DNA of 16,216 bases from an uncultured Lachnospiraceae bacterium (GCA_900554205.1 USGM01000078.1:1-16216); one strand, 5' to 3'. Shown: positions 1-9,374, numbered from the stretch's first letter. Notes: generated by a model from the letters alone, not told the origin. Program-made: numbers and translations.

Positions 1-3000
1 CCGCCGTGGTAGATGGAAGCAATTCCACAATTCAGGGAGCGGCGATCGGCAGCGGCTACAATGGAAACTCTATGGAGGCGATGCCCTGCGGGGAAATTTC
101 CATTACGGGCGGGGAAATCACCGCAGACGGAAATATCGGCTATGGAACAGGAGACAACGAATATAATGGCGGCAGCATCCGCATTGGCGGGGAGGCGAAG
201 CTGGATGTCACAGGAACGATAAGCCTCAAAGACCCTGAGGGAGTGGCATACACGCTGCAGCTTACGGTATATGATGTAAGACTGGTGGGAAGTCAGACTA
301 TTGCAGGAACCGCAGAACTGAAAAATCAGAAAAGGAAAACAACCGGCGAGGTTTCCGGGGCTTCCGCTGCGATAGAGCTTGACTATTTTGCCGAGAGTGA
401 ACTGACCGGAAAGCAGGACGTCAAGGTAAGCCTGGGGGAATACGAGTATCAGACACAGGTGGATTTTCAGGCGGGCAAGACCGACTATGCCGTGCAGATT
501 GGACAGACGTTGTGCGACACGCGGCTGCGGCTTGACATCGACTGGACTTGGAGGACGAAAGCGCGGAAGGTCATCTCACTCAGCGTCACGAAGGCGGGCG
601 AAGCGCTTGACCGTCAGGAATATTATGTGGCAGAGAAGACGGAAGGCACCGAATCGAAGGACTATCTTTATCTTCAGATGTACCTTCCGGAGGGAGAGCA
701 GTATGACATCACTGCTGCCATTGAAGGTGTAAATGGTGGAGAGCCTGTGACCGTGAGCGGGCAGACGGTAAAAGGCGGTGCAGAAAATGTGATCTATGTT
801 CTGCCCCTCAATGTGGAACTGATCGATGCGGACGATACAGATAATCTGGCGGAGGTCACAGTCTCCGGCAAAAAGGATATAACGGTACATTATCTGGTAA
901 GCAAAACTGACTTCACGGATGAGGAGATTCAGGCAAAGGCGGAGATAGGGGGGACCGAAAGCCTTAAATTGACCGGTGGAACACAGACCTTTTCCGTGGC
1001 AGCGTCGGACGTAGAGACGGATGTGACCTGCTATGTCATTGCCAAAGGCAGTAATGGTTATTCAAAGGTTTACAGACAGAGCTTCCATTCGGGGGAATTG
1101 GTTGCGGTGGAAGCCATGCTGTATAAGCGCGGCGAGACGGAAGGAATTGCCTATGCCACATTGGATGCCGCAGTCGCGGCGGCACAGAAACCGGAGAATA
1201 AGGGCTGTACGGTTCGTCTTCAGGAGAATATGATCCACAGCGGCACCCTGACCGTGAACGATGGCAGCTTTACGCTGGACGTCAACGGCAAGCAGCTGAC
1301 GGGGGAGAAAGGCAAGACGCTCCTGCAGCTTAACGGCGGAAGCCTTACCCTGATGGACAGTGTGGGGGGCGGTAGCATGGTGGGCGGCAAAAGGGTTGGA
1401 AGCACCGTTGCGAATATGATCGTTGCCAACGGCGGCATATTGACCATACAGAACGGTAACTACTGGGTAGACGGAACCGCAAACATGAATGATAAGGGTG
1501 CTGTTATTTACACAGCCGAGGGGGCGAAGCCGGTTGTAAAAATCAGGGATGGCAGCTTTGGAAAGGAGAACCAATGTTCAAAATATGGTTTTTATATGCT
1601 GAGCGGTACACTGGAGGTGGAAGGCGGCACATTTGATGGCGTTTGGAATTATGCTATCAAGGATACCAAGGCAACGATCAGCGGGGGCGAGTTCCAGAGT
1701 CAGATTTATCTTAGTCAGAATGCAACGCTGAGGGGAGGTATCTTCAGCATGATTCGGGTGGCGGATGGTGAAGGTAGCATTGCATCAGACGGAGACTGTA
1801 GCGTGCTGCTGGAGGGAGAGTACGGAACGAAGTATCAATATTATAAGAAATCTAGAGGGACATACAGCAGTCTAGTAACGAAGGAAGAGGCGCAAAAGAG
1901 TGAGTTGAACGATGTCAAGGTCGTCTGCAAGCTGCCGGAGCTGAATAGAAGTGCCCAAATCACGATTGTTGGGCGAGGCAACGGACAGCCCATGATCGGA
2001 GATACCCTAGAGTGTACGTTTATAGAATATGTATCATGGGATGAGTGGACGGAACTAGGTACGCCTACCTACAACTGGTACAGTGTAGACGGTGAGGACG
2101 TGAAGCTCGTGCACACAGATTCAGGGAAGGCGAATGACAAATATACCGTGACGGCGGATGACATTGGAAAAATGATCTACTGTGAGGTGTCGGTAGAAAA
2201 TTATCAGAAAAGTGTTTGCACCAAACCGAAAGGGCCAGTGACAAAGTACAGACTGAACAATATCACTAACCTGTTCCAACAGAAGCCCACCAAGTATTAT
2301 ACGGGCGAACCGGTCACCCTGACGGCGGAAGATTTTGCAGCCGCAGGTGTGGGAGCCAATAATGGGTGGAACCTGCAGCTGGACACCGACTTTATTGTCC
2401 AAAGATATGAGGACAATATAGAAGTCGGCGACTATGCGACTGTGTGGATTGAGGGAATCGGCGAGTATATAAATTCTACGAGGGGTACCTTCTACATCAA
2501 GTATAAACCCATGGATGTCACTCCTGCCGTGAAAGGGCTGGGAGCGGACGGCTGGACGAATTGCGCCGAGCTGGCCGCGCCGGAGGGCTATACCATCAGC
2601 TTTTCCCAGAAGGACGGCTATGCGGCAAGTATCTTCTATGACACGGAGACCGGAGCGGACGGTGTTCAGCTGGACTATTATCTGAGGGAGGATGGAACCG
2701 GTTATCTCTCCGATATCAAGCAGCTGACGGAGGTGATTAAGGTAGAGAAGGCGGCGCCTGTCTTTACCGGAGAATCCGACGGCATTTCCTTCGGACTGAG
2801 TAACTGGAAGAATCTGGAGAAGCCCATTACCTTTGAACTCAGGGCGCAGTCTGCCCCGATGGCAATCCGCGCCACGGACGCGCTCTCCGGCATACAGACC
2901 TATTATTACTATGCCCATCCGGTAGAGAACCCTGCGAATTATCAGGTGCTGACCGCAGAGCAGCTGCGGGAACTGGAGCGGAGCTTTACGGAAGCCACGG

Positions 3001-6000
3001 ACGGCAGGTTTACGCTGGATGCGGACGGCAGCTATGTCGTGTACGCCTATGCGGTGGATAATGCGGGCAACCGGAGCGATATCATCTGCTCGGACGGCAT
3101 TGTCATTGACAACACCGCACCGGGGCTTGTTGCCTCTGTGCCGGCGGAGAGCATCGGATCAAATGACGCAGACGTTGAATTTACAATGGATGAGGCGGGA
3201 ACGCTTTACTATTATTATTGTGACAGCAATTCCTCCCTTGGCGTGAAGGCGACACCATCCTTCGATGAACTGGTGGCATTGCCTGGATGTACGCCTGTTT
3301 CTGTCTCTGAGGAACAGGTGGGGCAGAAGCAGAGCATCCCTCTGGAGGGGCTGCACTATCATACGGAGTACGCAATCTATCTGGTGACAGAGGATGCGAT
3401 GAAAAATGTGGGGCAGGTGCAGCGTCTGAATTTCACGACGAAGAAACAGCTTCCGGTTCTGAAGGAGAATCCGACGCTTACCGGAGAATACGGTACGAAG
3501 GCGGGAGATTTGCAGCTTACCGGTGGCAGAGTCTGCCAGTTGGATGGAGAGACGGTATTAGAAGGAACGTGGTCTCTGGCGGCGGACAATACGGAGCTTG
3601 ATCTTGTGCCGGAGGTAGGAGAGGAAAGAACCTATCGCGTGATCTTTACGGTGACAAGTGCGGACGGACTGAATGACATCTACGAGGATGTGGCGTGCGA
3701 CGTCAAGGTAGTAATCACGCCGAAGGACATCAGCTCCCTTGCGGTGGAGGGTATCGCAGACAGCGAGTACAGCGGCGCGGCGCAGACTCCGGAGCCGGTG
3801 GTAAAGTGGACGGACAGCTACAATATGGAGCGGACGCTGACAAACGGCACGGACTATCAGGTTTCCTATCGTGACAATGTGCATGCAGGAACAGCGACGG
3901 TGAGCATTGTGGGTCAGGGCAATTATCAGGGCGTACTTGAGAAGAGCTTTCAGATCAGGCAGGCAAGGAATGAATTTACCTCAGCGTTGACCTGTGCCGA
4001 TTACACCTACGCGAAGGATGCGGTACCCGCACCAAATGTGACGACAAAGTACGGAACGGTGATCTATGAGTATGCAAAGGTACCGGACAACGGAGCTCCG
4101 CCGGAAGATGACGCTTACACGACTGAGGTTCCGGTAAAGGCGGGAGAATGGTGCGTCAGGGCTTATGTGCCGGAGACACCGGATTATACGGGGATGCTCA
4201 GCGTAAGCGTGAAATTTGCGATCTCTAAGGCGAAATACCGAAACGGGATGCAGTATGGGGAATATGTGTCCTATAGAGACTGGACGGGCGAAACGGTAAC
4301 GGTTCCCAGAGATAAGTTTTTTCCGAATCCGCCCGAGGATTGCGGCAAGATTACCTACAGTGTGAAGGTTGATGACTTCTCTAATATTTTAGAAGGAACG
4401 GCTGTGGTAGATGAGAACGGAAACCTGTCCTACAGGCTGAGGCAGGTTACGGCAAGTGAGATAGAAAACGGGACAAAACAGGCATGGATCACTTACAAAA
4501 TCTTCACGGAAAATTATGAGATTCTCGGAGATTCGGGCTGGAGGATCGAAGTTGTCGACTGGCTGGAGTTTCAGGGAAGGGATGAGGTGGAAATTGATGG
4601 AAGCAATGAGCTGACTTACGGTCAGAAGCTTTCCGCACTGACCTTAAAGAGCGGGGGAAGCGTCTTCTATGACGTGCACATGAACGAGGTAGAGGGCAGC
4701 TTTGAATGGCTGGAACCGGAGAGCGTGCCTGCCGTCGGAACGACATCGGCGACCTATTACCTCCGTCATTCGGTGAAGGAAAGCTACAAGACATATCAGA
4801 ACCAGATTGCTATTACCGTTGTTCCCGCAGAGCCGAAAGCGAAAGCGCCTGTTCTGGATGACAGCGTAAGTATTAGTTATGATGGAGTGAGGACACTCGG
4901 TGAGCTTGTGCCGATGAGCGGCTATGTACCGGCGACCGGCGGTATCTGGACGGGCGGCGTTGTGACATGGACGGTCGGAGACAATGAGGTGACCGTGGAT
5001 GGCAGCTGGAGCTGGGAGAACCCGGACATCGTACCGACGGTGGATAACGAGGGCTATGTGGCTGTCTTTACACCGACGGATAATGTAAACTATAAGCCGA
5101 CGACGGCAGTGGTAACGCTCGCACTTGGAAAGGCAACGCCGAAGATCACGGAGAAGCCGACGGCGGCAGCGATCACCTACGGACAGACACTTGCGGAGAG
5201 CCAGCTGAGCGGAGGCACCGGAAACGTAGCCGGAACCTTCGCATGGAAGGACGGGACGGTGAGGCCTTCCGTTTCCGATGGCGACGCAACGCCGTATGAG
5301 GTGGTATTTACTTCGTCGGACAGCAACTGGGGCACGGCGGAGACGACAGTGACCCTTAAGGTCAACAGGGCACTCTGCCCGCAGAATATGCCGCAGACGG
5401 CAATGGCACCCGCGCACAGTGTAAAGACGGTCGGAGAGGCAGCTCTGCCGCAGGGCTGGAGCTGGGAAGAAGCGGATGCCGCGCTGGAACTGATTGATGA
5501 GACAGCAGTGACTGCAACGGCAGTTTACAGCGGAAGCGATAAGGGCAATTATGAGATCGAGAGCGTTGAGATCGTGCTGACGCGAAGCAGATGTGAGCAT
5601 GTGCTGACGACGGTGAGCGGAGCGGTGGATGCGACCTGTAAGGCGGAGGGCTATACCGGAGACACGGTATGTACGGAGTGCGGCATAACGCTGTCTGTGG
5701 GAACATCGATTCCGAAGACGGCGCACAGCTATACAAGCGCTGTGACGAAGGAGGCAACCACGGAGGAAGAGGGAGTTTTGACCTATACCTGCAGCGAGTG
5801 CGGACACAGTTACACGGAGACGATCGCAAAGCTGGCACCGACACCTGCGCCGACCCCGGAGCAGACGCCGGCCCCGACAGCAACCCCGGCACCGACGTCA
5901 GCCCCGACAGCAACCCCGGCACCGACAGCAGCGCCTACAGCAAAGCCCACGGCGACACCGGCACCTAAGCCTTCGATATCACCGGTTCCGGCGACAAAGC

Positions 6001-6764
6001 CTACAGCGGCACCGACAGCGGAGCCGACAGGGACGCCTGTGCCGGATGCGGGAATGCCGTACCTCAAGGGAGATACCGAAAAGAACAGCTGGGAACTGAT
6101 TGAGAAGCAGCTGGAGAATATGGCGGATAACGATGTTGTCGATGTGGAAATGAACGGTACGACAGTTGTGCCGGGAGATATTTTTGACACCATCAGAGGC
6201 AGAAATGTGGCGGTAGTTTTCCATATGGGAGACGGCATTACCTGGACGGTGAACGGCAGGGATGTCACGGCAGAAAAGGCGAAGGATATTGATCTCGGTG
6301 TGGTGTTCGGCGCGGAAGCCGGAAGGACGATTCCGGTCGAGGTCATCAACAATGTTACCGGAGAGAGATATTCCATCAACCTGACGCTTGCGTACGACGG
6401 TGAGTTTGGCTTCAAGGCGACGCTTACGGTGAATATGGATAAGAAGAATGCCGGATTCTTTGCGAACCTGTTCTATTATAACGAATCGACCGGCGGGCTG
6501 GAATTTATCTGTGCCGGTGAGATAGACGGTGAGGGAGAGGTCGGTCTGACCTTCACACATGCCTCGGACTACACGATCATCGTTGACAGACAGTCGATGG
6601 AGCCCGGAACCCTTGAAGACCCAGTGAATCCGGCGGCTGCGGAGGAGGTAAGTGCAGCCGGCAGCTTCCATCCGGCATGGGTGCTTCTGACCGCGCTGGC
6701 GGTGATTGTTCTCGGAGCAGGAGGCTTCCTGTTTGTGAAGGCGAGAAAAGGAGCAGAAGAATAA
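1..6764 (+). CDS. Giant multidomain surface protein, 5' end outside window
   Basis: The frame is open to the window edge, so the GTG at 6 is not a credible start and no signal peptide is visible. Residues here count from that GTG. Residues 1-70 are Gly-rich repeats with the GAAIGSG / ISITGGEITA pattern of beta-helical surface proteins. Residues about 380-600 look like a second right-handed beta-helix (repeated GGTF/GGEF/DGSF turns). About 650-740 is an Ig-like domain (YNWYSVDG, YTVTADDIGK). About 955-1150 holds Ig/FN3-like modules (YAVDNAGNRS, DNTAPG). About 1155-1790 holds MBG-like repeats (EYGTKAGDLQLTGG, TYGQTLAESQLSGG). About 1862-1940 is a Cys-pair domain (CTECG, CSECG), then a Pro/Thr/Ala linker (about 1943-2013), a terminal beta domain and a membrane helix (about 2223-2244) with a short basic tail. 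There is no LPXTG motif, so anchoring is by the helix. Likely extracellular adhesion or glycan binding; ligand unknown. It converges on the histidine kinase gene. Confidence 0.88.
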   Translation, partial: AVVDGSNSTIQGAAIGSGYNGNSMEAMPCGEISITGGEITADGNIGYGTGDNEYNGGSIRIGGEAKLDVTGTISLKDPEGVAYTLQLTVYDVRLVGSQTIAGTAELKNQKRKTTGEVSGASAAIELDYFAESELTGKQDVKVSLGEYEYQTQVDFQAGKTDYAVQIGQTLCDTRLRLDIDWTWRTKARKVISLSVTKAGEALDRQEYYVAEKTEGTESKDYLYLQMYLPEGEQYDITAAIEGVNGGEPVTVSGQTVKGGAENVIYVLPLNVELIDADDTDNLAEVTVSGKKDITVHYLVSKTDFTDEEIQAKAEIGGTESLKLTGGTQTFSVAASDVETDVTCYVIAKGSNGYSKVYRQSFHSGELVAVEAMLYKRGETEGIAYATLDAAVAAAQKPENKGCTVRLQENMIHSGTLTVNDGSFTLDVNGKQLTGEKGKTLLQLNGGSLTLMDSVGGGSMVGGKRVGSTVANMIVANGGILTIQNGNYWVDGTANMNDKGAVIYTAEGAKPVVKIRDGSFGKENQCSKYGFYMLSGTLEVEGGTFDGVWNYAIKDTKATISGGEFQSQIYLSQNATLRGGIFSMIRVADGEGSIASDGDCSVLLEGEYGTKYQYYKKSRGTYSSLVTKEEAQKSELNDVKVVCKLPELNRSAQITIVGRGNGQPMIGDTLECTFIEYVSWDEWTELGTPTYNWYSVDGEDVKLVHTDSGKANDKYTVTADDIGKMIYCEVSVENYQKSVCTKPKGPVTKYRLNNITNLFQQKPTKYYTGEPVTLTAEDFAAAGVGANNGWNLQLDTDFIVQRYEDNIEVGDYATVWIEGIGEYINSTRGTFYIKYKPMDVTPAVKGLGADGWTNCAELAAPEGYTISFSQKDGYAASIFYDTETGADGVQLDYYLREDGTGYLSDIKQLTEVIKVEKAAPVFTGESDGISFGLSNWKNLEKPITFELRAQSAPMAIRATDALSGIQTYYYYAHPVENPANYQVLTAEQLRELERSFTEATDGRFTLDADGSYVVYAYAVDNAGNRSDIICSDGIVIDNTAPGLVASVPAESIGSNDADVEFTMDEAGTLYYYYCDSNSSLGVKATPSFDELVALPGCTPVSVSEEQVGQKQSIPLEGLHYHTEYAIYLVTEDAMKNVGQVQRLNFTTKKQLPVLKENPTLTGEYGTKAGDLQLTGGRVCQLDGETVLEGTWSLAADNTELDLVPEVGEERTYRVIFTVTSADGLNDIYEDVACDVKVVITPKDISSLAVEGIADSEYSGAAQTPEPVVKWTDSYNMERTLTNGTDYQVSYRDNVHAGTATVSIVGQGNYQGVLEKSFQIRQARNEFTSALTCADYTYAKDAVPAPNVTTKYGTVIYEYAKVPDNGAPPEDDAYTTEVPVKAGEWCVRAYVPETPDYTGMLSVSVKFAISKAKYRNGMQYGEYVSYRDWTGETVTVPRDKFFPNPPEDCGKITYSVKVDDFSNILEGTAVVDENGNLSYRLRQVTASEIENGTKQAWITYKIFTENYEILGDSGWRIEVVDWLEFQGRDEVEIDGSNELTYGQKLSALTLKSGGSVFYDVHMNEVEGSFEWLEPESVPAVGTTSATYYLRHSVKESYKTYQNQIAITVVPAEPKAKAPVLDDSVSISYDGVRTLGELVPMSGYVPATGGIWTGGVVTWTVGDNEVTVDGSWSWENPDIVPTVDNEGYVAVFTPTDNVNYKPTTAVVTLALGKATPKITEKPTAAAITYGQTLAESQLSGGTGNVAGTFAWKDGTVRPSVSDGDATPYEVVFTSSDSNWGTAETTVTLKVNRALCPQNMPQTAMAPAHSVKTVGEAALPQGWSWEEADAALELIDETAVTATAVYSGSDKGNYEIESVEIVLTRSRCEHVLTTVSGAVDATCKAEGYTGDTVCTECGITLSVGTSIPKTAHSYTSAVTKEATTEEEGVLTYTCSECGHSYTETIAKLAPTPAPTPEQTPAPTATPAPTSAPTATPAPTAAPTAKPTATPAPKPSISPVPATKPTAAPTAEPTGTPVPDAGMPYLKGDTEKNSWELIEKQLENMADNDVVDVEMNGTTVVPGDIFDTIRGRNVAVVFHMGDGITWTVNGRDVTAEKAKDIDLGVVFGAEAGRTIPVEVINNVTGERYSINLTLAYDGEFGFKATLTVNMDKKNAGFFANLFYYNESTGGLEFICAGEIDGEGEVGLTFTHASDYTIIVDRQSMEPGTLEDPVNPAAAEEVSAAGSFHPAWVLLTALAVIVLGAGGFLFVKARKGAEE
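5871..5926 (+). repeat. Exact 26-bp direct repeat in Pro/Thr linker, 30-bp period
   Basis: Two identical 26-base copies (5871-5896 and 5901-5926) sit in a wider degenerate GC-rich tract (about 5836-6045) encoding alternating Pro, Thr and Ala. The 30-bp period equals ten codons, so gain or loss of a unit by slippage would keep the frame and change linker length. Confidence 0.85.
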
Positions 6765-6767
6765 AGA

Positions 6768-8072
6768 TTATTTCTGGATGACAATATCGATCGTAAAACA
6801 ATCGGCGGTGTGGGAGAATTTAGCCATGCCGCCGTATTTTTCTGCCACGGTGGCGATGGAGGTCAGCCCGATGCCGGAGCCGCCCTTATGGGTGGAGAGG
6901 TAAGAGCCGTCCTTTTGCTTTACAAAGCCGTCAAAGCTGTTTGAGGAGATGATATAGAGACAGCTGTCGTGCCGGGTCTGGATCGTTAAATTGTGATATC
7001 TTTTCTCCGGCGGAAGGGTCTGGCAGCCATAATATACATTTTCCAGCAGGTTGCCGAGAAGACCGCAGAGCTCGGTGTCCGTGATCTGAAGGTTATTCGG
7101 GAGACTGATCTTCCAGCTGCGGCGGATTCCGTCAGCGTCCATTCTCGGCGCATAATAATTCAGCAGGGCATTGACCGGAATGTTCAGGCAATAGGTCGTC
7201 AGGGACTCCGGGAGGGAGGAAATGTACTCCGAAAGATGGCTTGTCAGCGCCTCGTAATCCTTATCCTGTGCCATCTGGGCGATGGTTAAGAGCTGCTGGC
7301 GGAAATCATGGCGCTGCCTCGAGGATTCCGTGATGTAGCGCTGCTGTGCGAGATAGTGGCCTTCCTGCATCTCGAAGAAACGGATGCGCTCCCTGTCCTG
7401 GGAACTCCGGCGAAGCTCTACCGTCATCATATAGAAGATCACATAGATGACATTGAACAGGAAGAATGCGAGGGCTATGTAGATAAGATAGATCGAGTAG
7501 ACCCGGTTGACATACATGGTTTCGTATTTATGCGGCATTATCATGATGTTGAGCAGGATGAAAAGCAGCGGAATGGGGAGGGCGACACCCCACACGCGGG
7601 GAGATTCCAGAAAATCAACGAGATTTCCGAGAAAGCGGTAGAAGAACCACGCATATAGCAGCAGGAACAGTACGCTTATGGCGAGCTGGATGCCACTGAC
7701 AAGAGGGCAATGGGACAGAGAACCCTCCAGCGGATGCACGCGGCAGTCGATGGCGAGTGCAATCAGCGTGGGGAAGGACATCATAGCCATGACCAGCAGA
7801 AAGACGGACGCATTTGTAAAGATATGTGCCCTGACCACCTTGTGATAACACACAAAAAGTGCCGCTACCAGAGGCAGGAGCACGTAGTTGGTCGGAAGGT
7901 CGGCAAAGGTGACAAGGGCAGCGCAGAGCGGTATCAGGACAACAAACAGTCCGCCCGTCACAAAGCACAGCTTCCGGATGGACATGCGCAGCTGGTTCCG
8001 CATGGGAAGCAGACACAGCACAGCAGCCGGAAGCAGTATCGCAAATGAAAATATTTCGGATAAATAATTCAT
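6768..8072 (-). CDS. AgrC-like GHKL sensor histidine kinase
   Basis: This 434-residue protein fits the HPK10 (AgrC/ComD-type) quorum- or peptide-sensing kinases. About six hydrophobic helices fill residues 1-220. A helical region carries the probable phosphoacceptor His255 in SRQRHDFRQQ. The C-terminal GHKL ATPase has an N-box (LLGNLLENVYYGC, Asn345) and a G-box (KGGSGIGL, 396-403). It autophosphorylates and should pass phosphate to the adjacent response regulator. Its ATG overlaps the regulator stop as ATGA, with AGAAAGGA about 11 bases upstream, so the two are probably translationally coupled. No agrB or agrD-like gene is seen nearby, so the signal is unknown. Its stop is only 3 bases from that of the convergent surface protein gene. 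Confidence 0.92.
   Translation of the reverse strand: MNYLSEIFSFAILLPAAVLCLLPMRNQLRMSIRKLCFVTGGLFVVLIPLCAALVTFADLPTNYVLLPLVAALFVCYHKVVRAHIFTNASVFLLVMAMMSFPTLIALAIDCRVHPLEGSLSHCPLVSGIQLAISVLFLLLYAWFFYRFLGNLVDFLESPRVWGVALPIPLLFILLNIMIMPHKYETMYVNRVYSIYLIYIALAFFLFNVIYVIFYMMTVELRRSSQDRERIRFFEMQEGHYLAQQRYITESSRQRHDFRQQLLTIAQMAQDKDYEALTSHLSEYISSLPESLTTYCLNIPVNALLNYYAPRMDADGIRRSWKISLPNNLQITDTELCGLLGNLLENVYYGCQTLPPEKRYHNLTIQTRHDSCLYIISSNSFDGFVKQKDGSYLSTHKGGSGIGLTSIATVAEKYGGMAKFSHTADCFTIDIVIQK
6803..6841 (+). terminator. Rho-independent terminator of the surface protein gene
   Basis: An 11-bp stem (6803-6813 with 6824-6834, two G-T wobbles, otherwise G/C-rich) encloses a 10-base loop and is followed by TATTTTT. 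It begins 39 bases after the surface gene stop codon and reads correctly on the plus strand. It lies within the last codons of the convergent histidine kinase gene (the region encoding YGGMAKFSHTADC). On the minus strand the stem is followed only by ATTGTTTT, a weaker tract, which would make it a poor terminator for the kinase transcript. Confidence 0.72.
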
Positions 8073-8815
8073 GTGAGTTCATTCCTTTCTGGCATGGAGT
8101 TATGAAATTTTGCAAAATTGTAATTGTGCCAGGTCTGGGTCAGCTGGCGCAGCTTCCGCTGCGTGACAGAGACGGTCAGACCGTTTTGCAGGAGACAGGC
8201 ATTTCCCTGAAAGCCGGTGATATGATCCATGTTGACGAGGATTCCGCGGCTGACCAGCAGAAAGCGTCCATCCTCCTCGAGCGGCTTTGTAAAGACAGAG
8301 AATGCGGAGTAGACGGTGTATTCCCTGCCGGAGACGCATTGCACGATCGTGGAATGCCCGGAGGAGGATAGACAGGTAATCTCGCTGTAAAAGAGCCGGA
8401 TGTCCAAACCATTTGAGGAGAAGGACAGGTAATCCTCGGGCTTCGGGAGAAGCGCAAGGGAATCTGTCAGGCAGGTGAAAAATTTATCCCTGTCAAGCGG
8501 CTTTTCAATGTAATCAAAGGCGTGGACGGAAAAAGCCTGTCCCATGTGTTCCCCGCTGGAGGTGAGGAAGATCAGCAGCGAGCGGCTGTCGGTTTCGCGC
8601 ATTTTCTTTGCGGTGTCGATTCCGCTCATGCCGCCCATATAAATATCCATAAACACGATGTCATAGGTGTAGGGGACAAATGCGGAGAGAAATGCCTCGC
8701 CGCTCTCGAAGATATCTACCTCAAATTCCGTATGCATTTCCTCGGAGAAGGAAGAAAACAGCCTGCCGGCGAGCTCCCTTTCCGCCGCAGCATCATCGAC
8801 CAGTGCAAATCGCAT
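8069..8815 (-). CDS. LytTR-family response regulator (AgrA-like)
   Basis: This 248-residue regulator has a receiver domain (acidic pair Asp7-Asp8, phosphoacceptor Asp57 in DIVFMDIYMGG, Thr85/Ser86, Lys105 in DYIEKP) and a C-terminal LytTR DNA-binding domain (about 140-240: ITCLSSSGHSTIVQC, FLLVSRGILVNMDHI). Upstream in-frame Met codons exist up to 9046, but the receiver fold begins at MRFALVDD. An AGGAG lies 11 bases before the ATG at 8815, and the longer version would run through the divergent peptidase gene. It is first in a two-gene operon with the histidine kinase. The family binds paired direct repeats in target promoters and often regulates its own locus or exported products. Targets cannot be read from the window. 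Confidence 0.92.
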   Translation of the reverse strand: MRFALVDDAAAERELAGRLFSSFSEEMHTEFEVDIFESGEAFLSAFVPYTYDIVFMDIYMGGMSGIDTAKKMRETDSRSLLIFLTSSGEHMGQAFSVHAFDYIEKPLDRDKFFTCLTDSLALLPKPEDYLSFSSNGLDIRLFYSEITCLSSSGHSTIVQCVSGREYTVYSAFSVFTKPLEEDGRFLLVSRGILVNMDHITGFQGNACLLQNGLTVSVTQRKLRQLTQTWHNYNFAKFHNSMPERNELT

Positions 8816-8845
8816 CAGATTCCACGCTCCTATTCTATACTTTAA

Positions 8846-8860
8846 GTGATAGTATATCAC
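8846..8860 (-). promoter_or_regulatory. Extended -10 promoter with overlapping dyad, response regulator operon
   Basis: On the minus strand TGATATACT (8858-8851) forms an extended -10, about 36 bases before the start codon of the regulator. A good -35 is missing (TGCCGC at 17-bp spacing), which an extended -10 can offset. The -10 is embedded in a dyad, GTGATA-N3-TATCAC (8846-8860), which could be an operator. A near match to the LytTR half-site (CCCGTTTGT, minus strand) lies just upstream, but no second half-site was found, so autoregulation is only a possibility. Confidence 0.45.
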
Positions 8861-8914
8861 AAACGGGAGCACCGCGGCATAGATTTTTTTGAGGAGACCG
8901 CATGGGGGAACGGA

Positions 8915-9364
8915 ATGAATCAGAAGCTGGAGGATCTGCTGCAGCTGGCGTTGCAGACACCGGAGGAGACGAGGCTTAGGACGGAGGAGCTGAATGTAGG
9001 CTTTGACAGTGAGATGAGGACATGGGAGCTGATCGTGAAGTACCACGGGTCGTTGGATGTGCTGGGAAGGCTTGGCGTGACGGTGGAATATCTGATTGCC
9101 GGGTATGCTCTGCTGACCGTGCCGGAGGGACTGGTCGAGAATATCGCGGAGCTGGAGGAGATCGAATATGTCGAGAAGCCCAAGCGGTTCTTTTATGAGG
9201 CGGTTGATCCCGCATGGGATTCGTGTATCCAGCAGCTGCCCTCGCAGGGACTTTCACTGTCTGGTGCTGGAATCCTGCTGGCAGTGTTAGACAGTGGGGA
9301 GCGTGTTACTATATTGTCAGGTCAGCAAGAAGTCGGAAAAATCAAGGAATCACAACGAAAATGA
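8915..9364 (+). pseudogene. S8 (subtilase) peptidase, CspB-like, truncated after catalytic Asp
   Basis: The first 128 residues match the start of clostridial S8 family peptidases related to the Csp germination proteases: MNQKLEDLLQLAL, then a prodomain (RTWELIVKYHG, VTVEYLIAGYALLTVP, IEYVEKPKR), then the first catalytic motif LLAVLDSG with Asp126. Full-length family members run several hundred residues further, with the His and Ser motifs. Here similarity stops at about 9298. The next 21 codons are unrelated and end at TGA 9362-9364. The start at 8915 follows a GGGGGAACGGA element and matches the usual family N-terminus; the longer frame from 8846 adds unrelated residues. The product would lack protease activity. 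The rest of the gene is not in the window, which fits disruption by insertion or deletion. Confidence 0.8.
9296..9305. other. Inferred junction: peptidase gene broken here
   Basis: Family similarity of the S8 peptidase ends at the Gly codon 9296-9298. From here base use shifts from GC-rich coding to A/T-rich sequence. This is the likely left boundary of the DNA carrying the five-gene module, or a deletion end point. No target duplication can be tested because the right boundary is outside the window. Confidence 0.5.
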
Positions 9365-9374
9365 AAGCAAAAAA

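Noticed and set aside
6..8. GTG as the start of the surface protein
   Set aside because: The frame is open upstream to the window edge, there is no signal peptide after it, and it begins inside a repeat domain.
4644..5807. Long minus-strand open frame (387 codons) opposite the surface protein gene
   Set aside because: It is antisense to a clearly coding frame, rich in Arg, His and Cys with no recognisable domain, and is explained by the codon bias of the plus-strand gene.
5871..5926. Possible CRISPR-like repeat
   Set aside because: Only two copies, separated by 4 bases, in frame within a protein linker; no spacers and no cas genes.
5810..6415. Minus-strand frame with Gly/Val/Ala repeats
   Set aside because: The repeats are the antisense reading of the Pro/Thr linker; no ribosome binding site or independent support.
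6590..6764. Sortase LPXTG anchor at the surface protein C-terminus
   Set aside because: A hydrophobic helix and basic tail are present, but no LPXTG-like motif precedes them.
7308..7658. Plus-strand open frames opposite the histidine kinase and response regulator
   Set aside because: They are shadows of the well supported minus-strand genes, with no domains or ribosome binding sites of their own.
8816..9046. N-terminal extension of the response regulator
   Set aside because: The receiver fold begins at the Met at 8815 with AGGAG before it; the extension is antisense to the peptidase fragment and has no receiver-like sequence.
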